From: Streptomyces sp. NRRL S-350
GTDB lineage: Bacteria; Actinomycetota; Actinomycetes; Streptomycetales; Streptomycetaceae
DNA: 64,000 nt
NCBI RefSeq assembly: GCF_000719705.1
Contig: NZ_JOHO01000002.1
Location: 124,001-188,000 of the forward strand
Reading direction: 5' to 3'
In this document: positions 28,947-37,263 of the stretch, one piece after another
How positions within the stretch are numbered: position 1 is the stretch's first letter
Layout of the letters: each line of letters opens with the position of its first letter
Made by a program: the position numbers and the translations under genes
Notes under the pieces: model-generated
Database searches by the model: none
Seen by the model: only the letters and a program-made list of their open reading frames with translations
What the model was told of the DNA's origin: nothing

Positions 28947-29480
28947 TCAGTACAGGGCGTCGCCCATGGGGGAGGTGTCGCCGGTGACGTACGCGCGGAT
29001 CGAGGCCAGGTACTCCTGGCGGCTGACCCGTCCGTCGCCGTCGCCGTCCAGTGCCGCGAAAGCGGCGTCGGCGTTGTCGGCCCGGTTGCCGAGGGCTCGG
29101 CGCAGGGTGGTGAACTCCGTCCGGTCCAGGGTGCCGTCCTGGTCGGCGTCGGCGAGGTCGAACAGGGCGCCCAGGGCGTACTGGCAGACGGTGTCGAACT
29201 TGTCGGCGTCCACCCAGGCCTCGTACTCCGGGTAGGTCATCACGCCGTCGCCGTTGGCGTCCATCGCGGCCCAGGCGCGTTCGCCCGTGGTGCGTGCGGC
29301 GGTGACGAGGGGGTCGTCGTCGTCGCGTCCGGTGGCCTGCCGGGTCCGTTCGATGCGGACGAAGTAGTCGTGGCGGGAGGCGACTCCGTCGCCGTCGGTG
29401 TCCAGCATGGCGTAGATGCGGGCCTTCGGGGCGGTGGGGTCGGCCGGGGCCGGGTGCGGCTTGGTGGAGGGGAGCGGCAT
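28947..29480 (-). CDS. EF-hand calcium-binding protein (calerythrin/CabD-like)
   Basis: 177 residues with four EF-hand loops: DTDGDGVASRHD (near residue 27), DANGDGVMTYPE (near 73), DADQDGTLDRTE (near 111) and DGDGDGRVSRQE (near 145). Each has Asp or Asn at positions 1, 3 and 5 and an acidic residue at position 12 or close to it. The pairing gives two lobes as in calerythrin and the streptomycete Cab proteins, which are thought to buffer or sense Ca2+ in the cytoplasm. No signal peptide. A GC-rich direct repeat lies in the 100 bp behind its stop. Confidence 0.92.
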   Translation of the reverse strand: MPLPSTKPHPAPADPTAPKARIYAMLDTDGDGVASRHDYFVRIERTRQATGRDDDDPLVTAARTTGERAWAAMDANGDGVMTYPEYEAWVDADKFDTVCQYALGALFDLADADQDGTLDRTEFTTLRRALGNRADNADAAFAALDGDGDGRVSRQEYLASIRAYVTGDTSPMGDALY

Positions 29481-29537
29481 GCCGGGTCTTCCTTCGTGCG
29501 GGCGGGGCGGGTGGCGGTCGCTGGTCGCCGGGCTCGG

Positions 29538-30098
29538 TCAGTGGGTGAGGCGGAGCACCAGGGTGGAGTCGGCGGCGGTCTCGCCGGCGGGGGTGCCGCA
29601 GCCGGTGCCGGTGCTGGTGCCCACGGCGTTGACGGTGTCGCCGGCGAAGCGCGCGCTGTCGGGGGTGACGGCGCCGGTGACGGTCAGTGAGGCGGTGCCG
29701 TTCACCTTCACGACGTCGATCCTGTCGAACCGGAAGGTGGAGACGGTCCGGTCGAGCCAGTGGACGGTCGTGGTCGAGGTGTCGCCGTGTTCGTCGCCCG
29801 TGCACTCGGCGGCGGGCATGGTGACCGTCCGCTCGAAGGTGCCGGTCGCCGAGGGCGCGCCCGCCGCGTCCACGCACGACACGGTGCCGGTCATGGCCAG
29901 CGTGTCCACCACCGGCAGGTCGGTGCCTCCCGGGCCGAGCGCGGTGGCGAAGACACCGTGCGCGTTCAGCACGCAGGTGGCGTCGGTCGTGGGCCCGGCC
30001 GCCCCGGCGCGGGCCGGGACCGCGGCGAGCAGCGGCACCACGGCGAACAGGGACACGACAGCCGGCACAGCGGCACGGCCGCGGACAGCGATCCTCAT
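29538..30098 (-). CDS. Secreted protein of unknown function
   Basis: 186 residues with a Sec signal MRIAVRGRAAVPAVVSLFAVVPLLAAVPARA and likely cleavage after ARAG near 33. The mature domain is all-beta in style with four Cys (ATCVLNAHG, TVSCVDAAG, AAECTGDEHG, GTGCGTPAG), probably two disulfides. Start ATG at 30098 after GGGAGAA. The family resembles small extracellular proteins common in streptomycetes; I cannot assign a role. Confidence 0.78.
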   Translation of the reverse strand: MRIAVRGRAAVPAVVSLFAVVPLLAAVPARAGAAGPTTDATCVLNAHGVFATALGPGGTDLPVVDTLAMTGTVSCVDAAGAPSATGTFERTVTMPAAECTGDEHGDTSTTTVHWLDRTVSTFRFDRIDVVKVNGTASLTVTGAVTPDSARFAGDTVNAVGTSTGTGCGTPAGETAADSTLVLRLTH

Positions 30099-30324
30099 GG
30101 GTTGTTCTCCCGTCGTCTTCGGCTGCCGGACGGACCTGCGCGCCCCGCCTGCCGGTCTCTGCGGCTCTGTCTGGCCGCCACGAGCATGATCGGCGGCAGG
30201 GCCCCCGGTGTCCGGACGACCCGCCAGGCGCCTGGGCACGTTGGTCACATCGACTGAGGACGGGTGGCCTACCGCCGGCCGGTCACTCGCCGGGAGGCCG
30301 GCGGGTGGGCGGTCCGTGCGGCGG

Positions 30325-30855
30325 TCACCGGCCGGCGGAGCCGTCGGTGCGGTCGCCGAGGGTGAGGAGGACGCGGCGCAGCAGGTGGGTGAGCTGGTCG
30401 CGTTCGGCGGTGGTGAGTCCGGCGAGCTGGCGTTCCTCGCCGGCGAGGTGGTGCTCGACGAGGCGGTTGGTCAGTTCCCGGCCGGTGTGGGTCAGGGAGA
30501 TCAGCACCCGGCGACGGTGCGCGGGGTCGACGGCCCGTTCGACCAGGCCCTTCTCTTCGAGGTGGTCGATGCGGTTGGTGAGCGCCGCGGAGCTGACCAT
30601 CGCGGCCGAGCTGAGCTCGCCGGCGGTGAGGACGTGCGGCGGGCCGGAGCGCAGCAGGGTGGCCAGGACGTCGAACTCCCAGGGTTCGATGCCGTGGAGG
30701 GCCAGGTTGTCCTTGATCCCGCGCTCCAGCAGGCGCGAGGCGCGGGAGAGGCGGCCGATCACGGCCATGGGGGAGGTGTCCAGGTCGGGGCGGACCGCGT
30801 GCCACTGTGCGGTGATCCGGTCGACGCCGTCCTGCTGCGATTGCTGAGCCGTCAT
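30325..30855 (-). CDS. MarR-family transcriptional regulator
   Basis: 176 residues. Winged-helix motifs are GIEPWEFDVLATLLRSG (near 58), LTAGELSSAAMVSSAALTNRIDHLEEKGLV (recognition helix near 78-105) and RAVDPAHRRRVLISLTHTG (wing). It is divergent from the epimerase/NTF2 fusion gene. The shared 97-bp gap holds two copies of TTTCGACATSGAA placed around the epimerase promoter, so this protein is the probable repressor of that gene and of itself. The open frame upstream of 30855 runs through the operators and is not coding. Confidence 0.92.
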   Translation of the reverse strand: MTAQQSQQDGVDRITAQWHAVRPDLDTSPMAVIGRLSRASRLLERGIKDNLALHGIEPWEFDVLATLLRSGPPHVLTAGELSSAAMVSSAALTNRIDHLEEKGLVERAVDPAHRRRVLISLTHTGRELTNRLVEHHLAGEERQLAGLTTAERDQLTHLLRRVLLTLGDRTDGSAGR

Positions 30856-30871
30856 GGCGCAGAGTCTAACA

Positions 30872-30930
30872 TTTCGACATGGAAATGTTTGACATTGCTG
30901 ACCGTGGATGCCTATATTTTCGACATCGAA
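30872..30930. promoter_or_regulatory. Paired MarR operators TTTCGACATSGAA around a sigma-70 type promoter
   Basis: Copy 1 at 30872-30884 lies inside a perfect dyad AACATTTC-6-GAAATGTT (30868-30889). Copy 2 at 30918-30930 holds TTCGA-CA-TCGAA. The copies are 46 bp apart. Between them sits a near-consensus plus-strand promoter: TTGACA at 30889-30894, an 18-nt spacer and TATATT at 30913-30918. Repressor on the first site meets the -35 box and on the second the start point. This drives the fusion gene at 30953. Confidence 0.8.
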
Positions 30931-30952
30931 GTTTTCGACGTAGGGGGATGTC

Positions 30953-32263
30953 ATGAAGGTTCTGCTCACCGGTGCCACCGGCTACATCGGCTCGGCCGTC
31001 ACCGAGCACCTCGCCGCTGCCGGCCACCAGGTCGTCGCGCTCACCCGAAGCGCCGAGCCGCAGCCCGGCCGGGGCTGGCACGCCCAGGTGGTCGGCGACA
31101 CCGCCGACCCGGCCTCGCTGGCCGGTGCGGTGACCCCGGAGATCGACGCCGTGATCCACCTGGCCCCTCCGAGCGGCGACGCCGACGTCGACATCGCCGT
31201 CATCGAGGCGCTCACCACTCCGCTGCGCGGCACCGGTCGCCCCTTCGTCTACACCAGCGGCGTGTGGGTGCTCGGGGCCACCGGTGAGGCCCAGGAGGTC
31301 GGCGAGGACGCCCCGACCGACCCGATCGACATCGTCGGCTACCGCCCGCGGATCGAGCGGCGGGTGCTGGCCGAGACGGCCGAGGGCGTGCGCGCGGTCG
31401 TCGTCCGGCCCGGCATCGTGTACGGCCGCGGGGGCGGCATCCCCGCGATCCTGGTCGACCGGGCCCGCCTGCAGGGGGCGCCCGAGTACTACGGCGAGGA
31501 GGGCGTGCGCTGGCCGACCGTCCACGTGGACGACCTGGCCGAGCTGTTCGTGGCCGCTGTCGAGCGGGCCGAGGCCGGCACCGTCTGGCACGGCGTCGGC
31601 GAGTCGGCCGTCCCCGTCCGTGACCTCGCCCGGGCCGCCGGCCGCGCGGCCGGCGTGCTCGCCGCCCCGCGCGCGGTGCCGGTGGAGCAGGCCGCCGAGG
31701 CCTTCGGCGCGCTCTTCGCGGACGCGCTCGCCCTCGACCAGAGCGTCAGCGGTGCCGCCGCCGTTACCGCCCTCGGCTGGCGGCCGGTCCGGCCGGGCGC
31801 GGTGGCTGAGTTGATGTCGGGCTCGTACCGGCCGGTCGAGGTGTTCGGCGCTCCCGACGGGCCGGAGACCGACGCCGAGGTGGCCGCGATCCGCCGCCTG
31901 GTCGCCGAGGTCGAGCACGCCCAGCAGAACGAGCTGGCCGACCGGTTCCTGGGCGTCTTCCGCCAGGAGGACCCGGTGTGGACCACCGGCCACGGCAGGC
32001 GGCTCTCGGGCTTCGAGGAGATCGCGACCTTCACCCGGAAGGTGCTGCCCGGTGCGGCAGCCGAGGCCACCGCCGTCTACGACGTCGAACGGGTGCTGTT
32101 CCTGCGGCCCGACGTCGCCGCGGTGAACGTCCGCCAGCAGCCGGTCCGCCCCGACGGCACCCGGATCACCGACCGGCCCGAGGGACGCCCGTTCTACGTC
32201 CTGGTCAAGGAGGACGGCGCCTGGCGCATCGGCGCCGCCCAGAACACCATCGCGGTCGACTGA
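30953..32263 (+). CDS. NAD(P)-dependent epimerase/reductase fused to an NTF2-like (SgcJ/SnoaL-type) domain
   Basis: 436 residues in two parts. Residues 1 to about 300 are an atypical/extended SDR: LLTGATGYIGSAVTEHLAAAGH (NAD motif), AVIHLAPPSGD, FVYTSGVWVLG and VVVRPGIVYGRGGG. From about 305 to 436 comes an NTF2-like fold of the SgcJ type: EVAAIRRLVAEVEHAQQNELADRFLGVF, then DPVWTTGHGRRLSGFEEIATFTRKVLPG, ending in VLVKEDGAWRIGAAQNT. The two are usually separate proteins. One GTG/ATG frame spans both with no stop, so the fusion is real in this sequence. The likely role is redox modification of a small molecule under MarR control; substrate unknown. Confidence 0.9.
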   Translation: MKVLLTGATGYIGSAVTEHLAAAGHQVVALTRSAEPQPGRGWHAQVVGDTADPASLAGAVTPEIDAVIHLAPPSGDADVDIAVIEALTTPLRGTGRPFVYTSGVWVLGATGEAQEVGEDAPTDPIDIVGYRPRIERRVLAETAEGVRAVVVRPGIVYGRGGGIPAILVDRARLQGAPEYYGEEGVRWPTVHVDDLAELFVAAVERAEAGTVWHGVGESAVPVRDLARAAGRAAGVLAAPRAVPVEQAAEAFGALFADALALDQSVSGAAAVTALGWRPVRPGAVAELMSGSYRPVEVFGAPDGPETDAEVAAIRRLVAEVEHAQQNELADRFLGVFRQEDPVWTTGHGRRLSGFEEIATFTRKVLPGAAAEATAVYDVERVLFLRPDVAAVNVRQQPVRPDGTRITDRPEGRPFYVLVKEDGAWRIGAAQNTIAVD

Positions 32264-32267
32264 CCGT

Positions 32268-32292
32268 CCGGATCCCCCGCACGGGGATCCGG
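32268..32292. terminator. Hairpin between convergent genes
   Basis: Perfect 10-bp stem CCGGATCCCC/GGGGATCCGG with a 5-nt loop, right after the fusion-gene stop at 32263 and before the minus-strand gene ending at 32333. Confidence 0.8.
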
Positions 32293-32332
32293 GGGCCTGG
32301 GCGGCGCTCCGGCAGGGGCCGGCGGACGAGGG

Positions 32333-33031
32333 TCAGGCCGTGGGGAGGCCGTCGGCCATCTCCCGGAAGCGGGCGGAGGGCCGCATCATGCCGTTGTCGC
32401 CGACGTTCAGGTTCTCCAGCCAGCCGTTCCGGTACCAGAAGATCGAGGACGTCAGCGGGGCCGGATCGTTGGCCTGGAGCTGCTTCGACAGGTCGATCAT
32501 GAAGCGGATCGCGTTCAGCGACGAGCCGGTGCGGATCGGTGCCGCACAGAACGCGTTGTTCGTCGGCAGGGTGACCAGGGCGCCGTGGGGCAGCTCGGCC
32601 ACGCCCAGGGCGGTCTCCAGGCGCAGGGCCTGGGCGGCGCCGGGCCACGGCCCCGTCCCGTTGACGGCGTAGAGGACGTCGCCGTTCGTCGCGTTGAAGG
32701 ACTGCCGGTTGAGCTGCTCGGTGGCGAGGTTGGCGAAGGCCCGTTCCCAGAGCTCGGCCCGGCTGATGCTCCACTGGTCGGCGGCGTGCTCGGCTATCGA
32801 CAGGGCCTCGGTCGTCCCGCCCCGCTTCCCGCCGTTCACGCACAGGACGACCGACAGCTCGTCGTCGATCTGCCGGGCCATCGGGTCCGGGCCGAGGGCC
32901 CGGCTCGGGGTGACGAGGAGTCGCAGCCGGTCCCGGACCTCGAAGAAGGGGATCTTGGCCAGCGCCTTGCACGGGCCGTGCTCGTCGCAGAGCGGCTCCG
33001 GAAGTTTCTTGCGGCTGCCGAACAGTGGCAC
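32333..33031 (-). CDS. Conserved hypothetical protein (232 aa)
   Basis: GTG at 33031 with AAGGGAG upstream gives VPLFGSRKKLPEPLCDEHGPCKALAKIPFFEVRDRLRLL. The rest is a mixed alpha/beta protein with FANLATEQLNRQSFNATNGDVLYAVNG and VTLPTNNAFCAAPIRTGSSLNAIRFMIDLSK. The architecture brings to mind proteins of the DUF1444 type (a single alpha/beta domain of similar size), though I am not sure. No signal peptide or membrane span. The upstream extension of the open frame is Pro/Arg-rich and non-coding in style. Function unknown. Confidence 0.75.
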   Translation of the reverse strand: MPLFGSRKKLPEPLCDEHGPCKALAKIPFFEVRDRLRLLVTPSRALGPDPMARQIDDELSVVLCVNGGKRGGTTEALSIAEHAADQWSISRAELWERAFANLATEQLNRQSFNATNGDVLYAVNGTGPWPGAAQALRLETALGVAELPHGALVTLPTNNAFCAAPIRTGSSLNAIRFMIDLSKQLQANDPAPLTSSIFWYRNGWLENLNVGDNGMMRPSARFREMADGLPTA

Positions 33032-33224
33032 GGGTGGCTCCCTTGGTCGGTGTGGTGGTCGGACCGTCCGACCAAGGGCACAGCATCCCACTGGAGTTCG
33101 CCGCCGCTCCATCGGATCACGCCGATTCCCGGACCGTGGTCGGACGGGTGCCGGCGGGCCGCACGCGTCCCCGGTGTGCCCGCCCCGCCCGCCGGCCGGG
33201 GCGGGGGTGGCTAGGGTGCCGGTC

Positions 33225-35354
33225 ATGACTGGTGATTTCCCGAGTGACGGTCCGGGGCGTGAAGTCGTGTCGAAGGGCGGGCGGTTGACCGATCCGGAGT
33301 GGCTGGTGAACGGCGACCCGGAGCAGGTCGTGGCGGCGCTGGACGGCGCTGTCGGGCAGCAGGAGGCGGTGGCGGCCGCCGTGTACCGGGCGTCGGGGCA
33401 CGTGCACCGTGCGGCCGGTGCGCAGGTGCGACGGCAGGTGCTGGCGCTGGACGCGGCCCGTCACGGGCAGCGGGAGTTGGCGGAAGGACTCGCCGCGGTG
33501 GCGGTCCGTCAGGACGGCGATGACCCGTGGGTCGTGCAGTGGGCGACCGGCACCGGCCTGGATTCCAGGCTGCGGTACGCCCTGCCCGCGTCGGCCGAGG
33601 TGCGCGCGGTGGCGACGGTGGTCACGGCGGACCAGGGGCTCGCCGTCGCCGGCTGCGAGGACGGCACCCTGCACTGGTGGGACCTGACCACGGGCCGCGA
33701 ACTCGGCACGGTCGCGACCGACCGCGACGGCGCGGTGAGGGCCCTGGCGACGGCGGTGCTGGACGGCCGCCCCGTCGCCGCCACCGGTCATTCCGGAGGG
33801 ACGGTCCGGGTGTGGGACCTCGTGGACGGGGAACTGGTCGTCGCGTACCCGGGCGCCGAGGACTCCTGGGTCGTCGTGCTCGCCACCGCACTGGTCGAGG
33901 GCCGGCCGGTCGTGGTCGCCGGCAGCACCGACGGCAGGACGCGGGTGTGGGACCTGGCCGCCCGTACCCCGCGCGGTGCGCTCCTGACCATGCGCACCGG
34001 CACGGTCGGTGCCCTGGCGACGGCGGTGCTGGACGGCCGTCCCGTCGCCGTCACCGGCCACGCGGAAGGGGCCGTCCGGCGGTGGGACCTGCTCACCGGA
34101 CGGGAGTTCGGCGCCGGCAGCGACCGCGCCGAGGAGTCCCGCTCCGCCGCGGATCCGGCGTCCGGCGGCCACGGCGACGGCGGGGGACGGCACTGCGTCA
34201 CCATGGAACTCAACGCCAGGACGCACGTCCTGGCGACGGACCCGGCGTCCGACTGCCGGCTGGCCGTCAGTGCCAACGCCTACGAGACCCGCATCTGGGA
34301 CCTGGCGACGGGCGAGCAGGTGGGTGGGCCCGGCCCGGGATTCGTGGAGGGGGCGGCGTTGGGGATGATCCGGGGCCGTCCCGCCGCGATCCTCGGTTAC
34401 AACGGCCGCGGGCCGGTCGAGGTCGAGGTGTGGGACCTGTCCGCCGGCAGGCCGCTGTGCCCGCCGCTGATCGGCCACGAGGGGACGGTGCGGGCGGCGG
34501 CGACGGCGGTGGTGAAGGGGCGCCACCTCGCCGTCACCGGCGGTGAGGACGGGGCGGTTCGGGTCTGGGACCTCGACGGCGAGAAGGAGACGGGTGACCG
34601 GCAGGCCGGTCACACGGGGGCCGTGCACAAGCTCACCACGGCCGTCGTGGACGGCCGCTCCGTCGTCGTCAGCGGCGGCGCGGACGCGCGGGTGCGCTTC
34701 TGGGACCTCGACGGCGGGGGGCAGCTCGGGGAGCCCCTGGCCGGCCATGCCGCCGCCGTGGAGCTGGTGACGGTGGGGACCGTGGACGGCCGGCCGGCCC
34801 TCCTCACGCGCGACCGGCAGGAGGCGGTGCGGATCTGGGACCTCACCACCCGGGAGCAACTGCACGGACGGTCGACGAGTGAGTACACCAGCCCGTCGAT
34901 CGACTTCTTCGGGGCCGTGGAGGGCCACTTCGTCGCCGTGACCTGGCACGGGCGCGTGTGGGACCTGGCCACGAGCAGATGGATCGGGGTGCAGCCGGAA
35001 CACGGCGGCGCCCTGGCCCTGGAACCACTCGAAGGCCGCGACGTCGTCCTGACCGGGCGCGGGCTGGAGCCGGGCCCGGTCCAGCTGTGGGACCTGGCCA
35101 CGGGGGAGCGGATCGGCCGCCCCCTGACGGGGCACAGCGGTGCCGTGCGGGTGGGGGCGGTGGGGACGTCGGACGGGCGCCCCGTCGTCGCAGCCGGAGG
35201 ACAGGACGGGACGGTGTGGGTCTGGGAGGTCTCCACGGGGCAGCGGATCGGCACGTACGCGTTCCCCGCGGGCATCCGGGGGCTGGCGGTGGCCCCGGAC
35301 GGGCGGCTGGTGGTGGGCTTCGGCGCGGACCTCGCGGTGCTGGCCCGCCGTTGA
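33225..35354 (+). CDS. WD40-repeat protein, about twelve repeats
   Basis: 709 residues. After a helical N-terminus of about 115 residues, tandem WD40 units follow, each ending in a WD-type dipeptide: GTLHWWDL, GTVRVWDL, GRTRVWDL, GAVRRWDL, YETRIWDL, VEVEVWDL, GAVRVWDL, ARVRFWDL, EAVRIWDL, GRVWDL, GPVQLWDL and GTVWVWEV. Twelve repeats suggest one large or two smaller beta-propellers, a protein-interaction platform. There is no kinase, NACHT or TIR domain, which larger actinobacterial WD40 proteins often carry. Repeated 'TAVVDGRPVAVTGG' segments show recent internal duplication. It is probably cytoplasmic; the partner is unknown and the neighbours give no clue. Confidence 0.9.
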   Translation: MTGDFPSDGPGREVVSKGGRLTDPEWLVNGDPEQVVAALDGAVGQQEAVAAAVYRASGHVHRAAGAQVRRQVLALDAARHGQRELAEGLAAVAVRQDGDDPWVVQWATGTGLDSRLRYALPASAEVRAVATVVTADQGLAVAGCEDGTLHWWDLTTGRELGTVATDRDGAVRALATAVLDGRPVAATGHSGGTVRVWDLVDGELVVAYPGAEDSWVVVLATALVEGRPVVVAGSTDGRTRVWDLAARTPRGALLTMRTGTVGALATAVLDGRPVAVTGHAEGAVRRWDLLTGREFGAGSDRAEESRSAADPASGGHGDGGGRHCVTMELNARTHVLATDPASDCRLAVSANAYETRIWDLATGEQVGGPGPGFVEGAALGMIRGRPAAILGYNGRGPVEVEVWDLSAGRPLCPPLIGHEGTVRAAATAVVKGRHLAVTGGEDGAVRVWDLDGEKETGDRQAGHTGAVHKLTTAVVDGRSVVVSGGADARVRFWDLDGGGQLGEPLAGHAAAVELVTVGTVDGRPALLTRDRQEAVRIWDLTTREQLHGRSTSEYTSPSIDFFGAVEGHFVAVTWHGRVWDLATSRWIGVQPEHGGALALEPLEGRDVVLTGRGLEPGPVQLWDLATGERIGRPLTGHSGAVRVGAVGTSDGRPVVAAGGQDGTVWVWEVSTGQRIGTYAFPAGIRGLAVAPDGRLVVGFGADLAVLARR

Positions 35355-35402
35355 CGCCCGCGGGGATCCGCCCGTCCGCCGGGCCGGGGCGGGGGTGCCG
35401 CG

Positions 35403-36323
35403 TCAGGGCGTGATGATCAGCTTGCCGCGGGTGTGGCCGGTGCGGCTGGCGTCGAAGGCGTCGCCCACGCGCTCCAGCGGGAAGGTCTCGGCGACCTCGA
35501 CGGTCAGTGCGCCCCGGTCGACCGCCGCGGCCAGGTCGGCCAGCTCGGCGCCGTCCGGGCGGACCCAGATCCAGTGGCCGCCGTGCTGTTCCACGACCGG
35601 GTCGGCGACGGAGACGTGCCGCCCGCCGTCGGCGAGCACGGCCAGCGTCGTCTCCAGCTGGCCGCCGACGAAGTCCGCCACGGCGGACACGCCGTCGGGC
35701 GCGAGCGCGCGCACCCGCTCGGTCAGGCCGTCGCCGTAGCTCACCGGCTCGGCGCCCAGTCCGCGGACGAAGTCGTGGTTGGGCTCCGAGGCGGTGCCGA
35801 TCACCCGGGCCCCGCGGTCGCGGCCGAGTTGGACCGCGAGGCTGCCGACGCCGCCCGCGGCTCCGTGCAACAGCAGGACATCGGCGGGGCCGACCGCGAG
35901 CCGGTCCAGGCTGCGCAGCGCGGTGAGGCCGGCCAGCGGCAGCCCGGCCGCCTGCGCCCAGTCGAGCGTGGCGGGTTTGCGTGCCACCGCGGGGGCGGCG
36001 ACCGCGACGTACTCGGCGAAGGTGCCGGCCTGCACCACGTCCTTGCGGGCGTAGGCGATCACCTCGTCCCCGGGCGCGAACTCGGGGGTGTCGGGTCCGG
36101 TCCCGGTGACCACGCCGGCCACGTCCCAGCCGGGGACGACGGGGAAGACGGCGTCCATCATGCCGTCCAGGCCGCCCGCCATGACCTTCCAGTCGACGGG
36201 GTTGACGGCCGCCGCGCGGACCCGGATCAGCACCTGGCCGGGGCCCACCTTGGGGTCGGGCACCTCGCCGTACCGCAGTCGGGAGTTGTCCTCGGCGTAC
36301 GAGTCGTAGGTCACGGCGCGCAT
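35403..36323 (-). CDS. NADP-dependent quinone oxidoreductase-like protein (zinc-free MDR)
   Basis: 306 residues with the MDR order: N-terminal GroES-like barrel (RYGEVPDPKVGPGQVLIRVRAAAVNPVDWKVMAGG), PGWDVAGVVTGTGPD near 65, then the Rossmann motif LLLHGAAGGVGSLAVQLGRDRGARVIGTAS near 150. The zinc ligands of alcohol dehydrogenases are missing, as expected for quinone or enone reductases. It reduces activated alkenes or quinones using NADPH. ATG at 36323. It is divergent from the GntR gene and shows no operon partner. Confidence 0.92.
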   Translation of the reverse strand: MRAVTYDSYAEDNSRLRYGEVPDPKVGPGQVLIRVRAAAVNPVDWKVMAGGLDGMMDAVFPVVPGWDVAGVVTGTGPDTPEFAPGDEVIAYARKDVVQAGTFAEYVAVAAPAVARKPATLDWAQAAGLPLAGLTALRSLDRLAVGPADVLLLHGAAGGVGSLAVQLGRDRGARVIGTASEPNHDFVRGLGAEPVSYGDGLTERVRALAPDGVSAVADFVGGQLETTLAVLADGGRHVSVADPVVEQHGGHWIWVRPDGAELADLAAAVDRGALTVEVAETFPLERVGDAFDASRTGHTRGKLIITP

Positions 36324-36495
36324 GAACGTCCTCCAGGGGCTGCTGGTCTCGTCCCGCGCCCGCCGCCGGGTGGCGGGCGGGCGCCTCCGGTCACGCTATG
36401 CCGGGCCCGGGGGCCCGGCACCCACGCGGGACCGTCAGGGCGACGACGGCCCACCCCGGGCGGCGCCCCGCGCGGAAGCCCCGGCGGCGGGCCTC

Positions 36496-36525
36496 TTGAC
36501 ACGGCGGTCCGCAAGCCCGCAGGAT
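36496..36525 (+). promoter_or_regulatory. Promoter for the asparagine operon, probably leaderless
   Basis: TTGACA (36496-36501), an 18-nt spacer and CAGGAT (36520-36525) place the start point at or within a nucleotide or two of the GTG at 36532. There is no ribosome binding site before that GTG, which fits leaderless translation, common in actinomycetes. Confidence 0.6.
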
Positions 36526-36531
36526 CACCCC

Positions 36532-37263
36532 GTGAACCTGTCAGACAGCCAGACAGGCGGCCCGATCCCGCGTCGCGTCAGCGCGACGGAAGCGGTCTTC
36601 GGCCACCTGCGCAGCGCCATCGAGCGCGGCGACTACGCCGTGGGCGACAAGCTCCCCTCCGAAGCGGAACTCTGCCGGACCATGGAGGTCAGCCGCCCCG
36701 TCCTGCGGGAAGCGCTCCGGGCCCTGCAGGCCATGGGCCTGACCGTCGCGAAGACCGGGAAGGGCACCTTCGTCGTCTCGAACGCCGTGGACGACCCGAC
36801 CTTCGGCGACTACGCGGCCAGCGACCTGCTGGAGGTGCGTCGGCACGTCGAGATCCCGGTCGCGGGGTACGCCGCGCTGCGCCGCACCCCGGAGGACCTG
36901 GACCACCTGGCGCACCTGCTCGACCGGATGGAACGGGAGACCGACACCACCGCGTGGGTCGCGTTGGACACCGTGTTCCACCTGGCCGTGGCCGAATCCG
37001 CCCGCAACCCGGTGTTCCGCCGGGTCATCGAGGAGATCCGTGACGCACTGGCGCGTCAGTCGGCGTTCCTCAACGAGCTGGGCGGGCGGCGCGACCAGTC
37101 CAACTGCGAGCACCGCGCGATCGTCGAGGCGCTGATCGACGGTTCCGAGCACGACGCGGTGGCGGCCATGTCCCACCACCTCCACCGGGTCGAGACGACC
37201 CTCATCGACATCGTGCGCCCCGGGCGCGCGGAGTCCCCAACGGAAGGCAGACCCGAGGCGTGA
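36532..37263 (+). CDS. GntR-family (FCD) transcriptional regulator
   Basis: 243 residues. The winged helix is [66 protein letters not shown] (residues 14-80), the classic GntR pattern with 'LPSE..L' and 'SRP.LREAL'. The FCD domain follows, with [43 protein letters not shown] and [20 protein letters not shown], holding the Asp and three His that bind a metal and an organic acid. Its TGA overlaps the permease GTG (GTGA). It probably senses an amino or dicarboxylic acid such as aspartate or fumarate and controls the downstream asparagine genes. Confidence 0.92.
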   Translation: MNLSDSQTGGPIPRRVSATEAVFGHLRSAIERGDYAVGDKLPSEAELCRTMEVSRPVLREALRALQAMGLTVAKTGKGTFVVSNAVDDPTFGDYAASDLLEVRRHVEIPVAGYAALRRTPEDLDHLAHLLDRMERETDTTAWVALDTVFHLAVAESARNPVFRRVIEEIRDALARQSAFLNELGGRRDQSNCEHRAIVEALIDGSEHDAVAAMSHHLHRVETTLIDIVRPGRAESPTEGRPEA

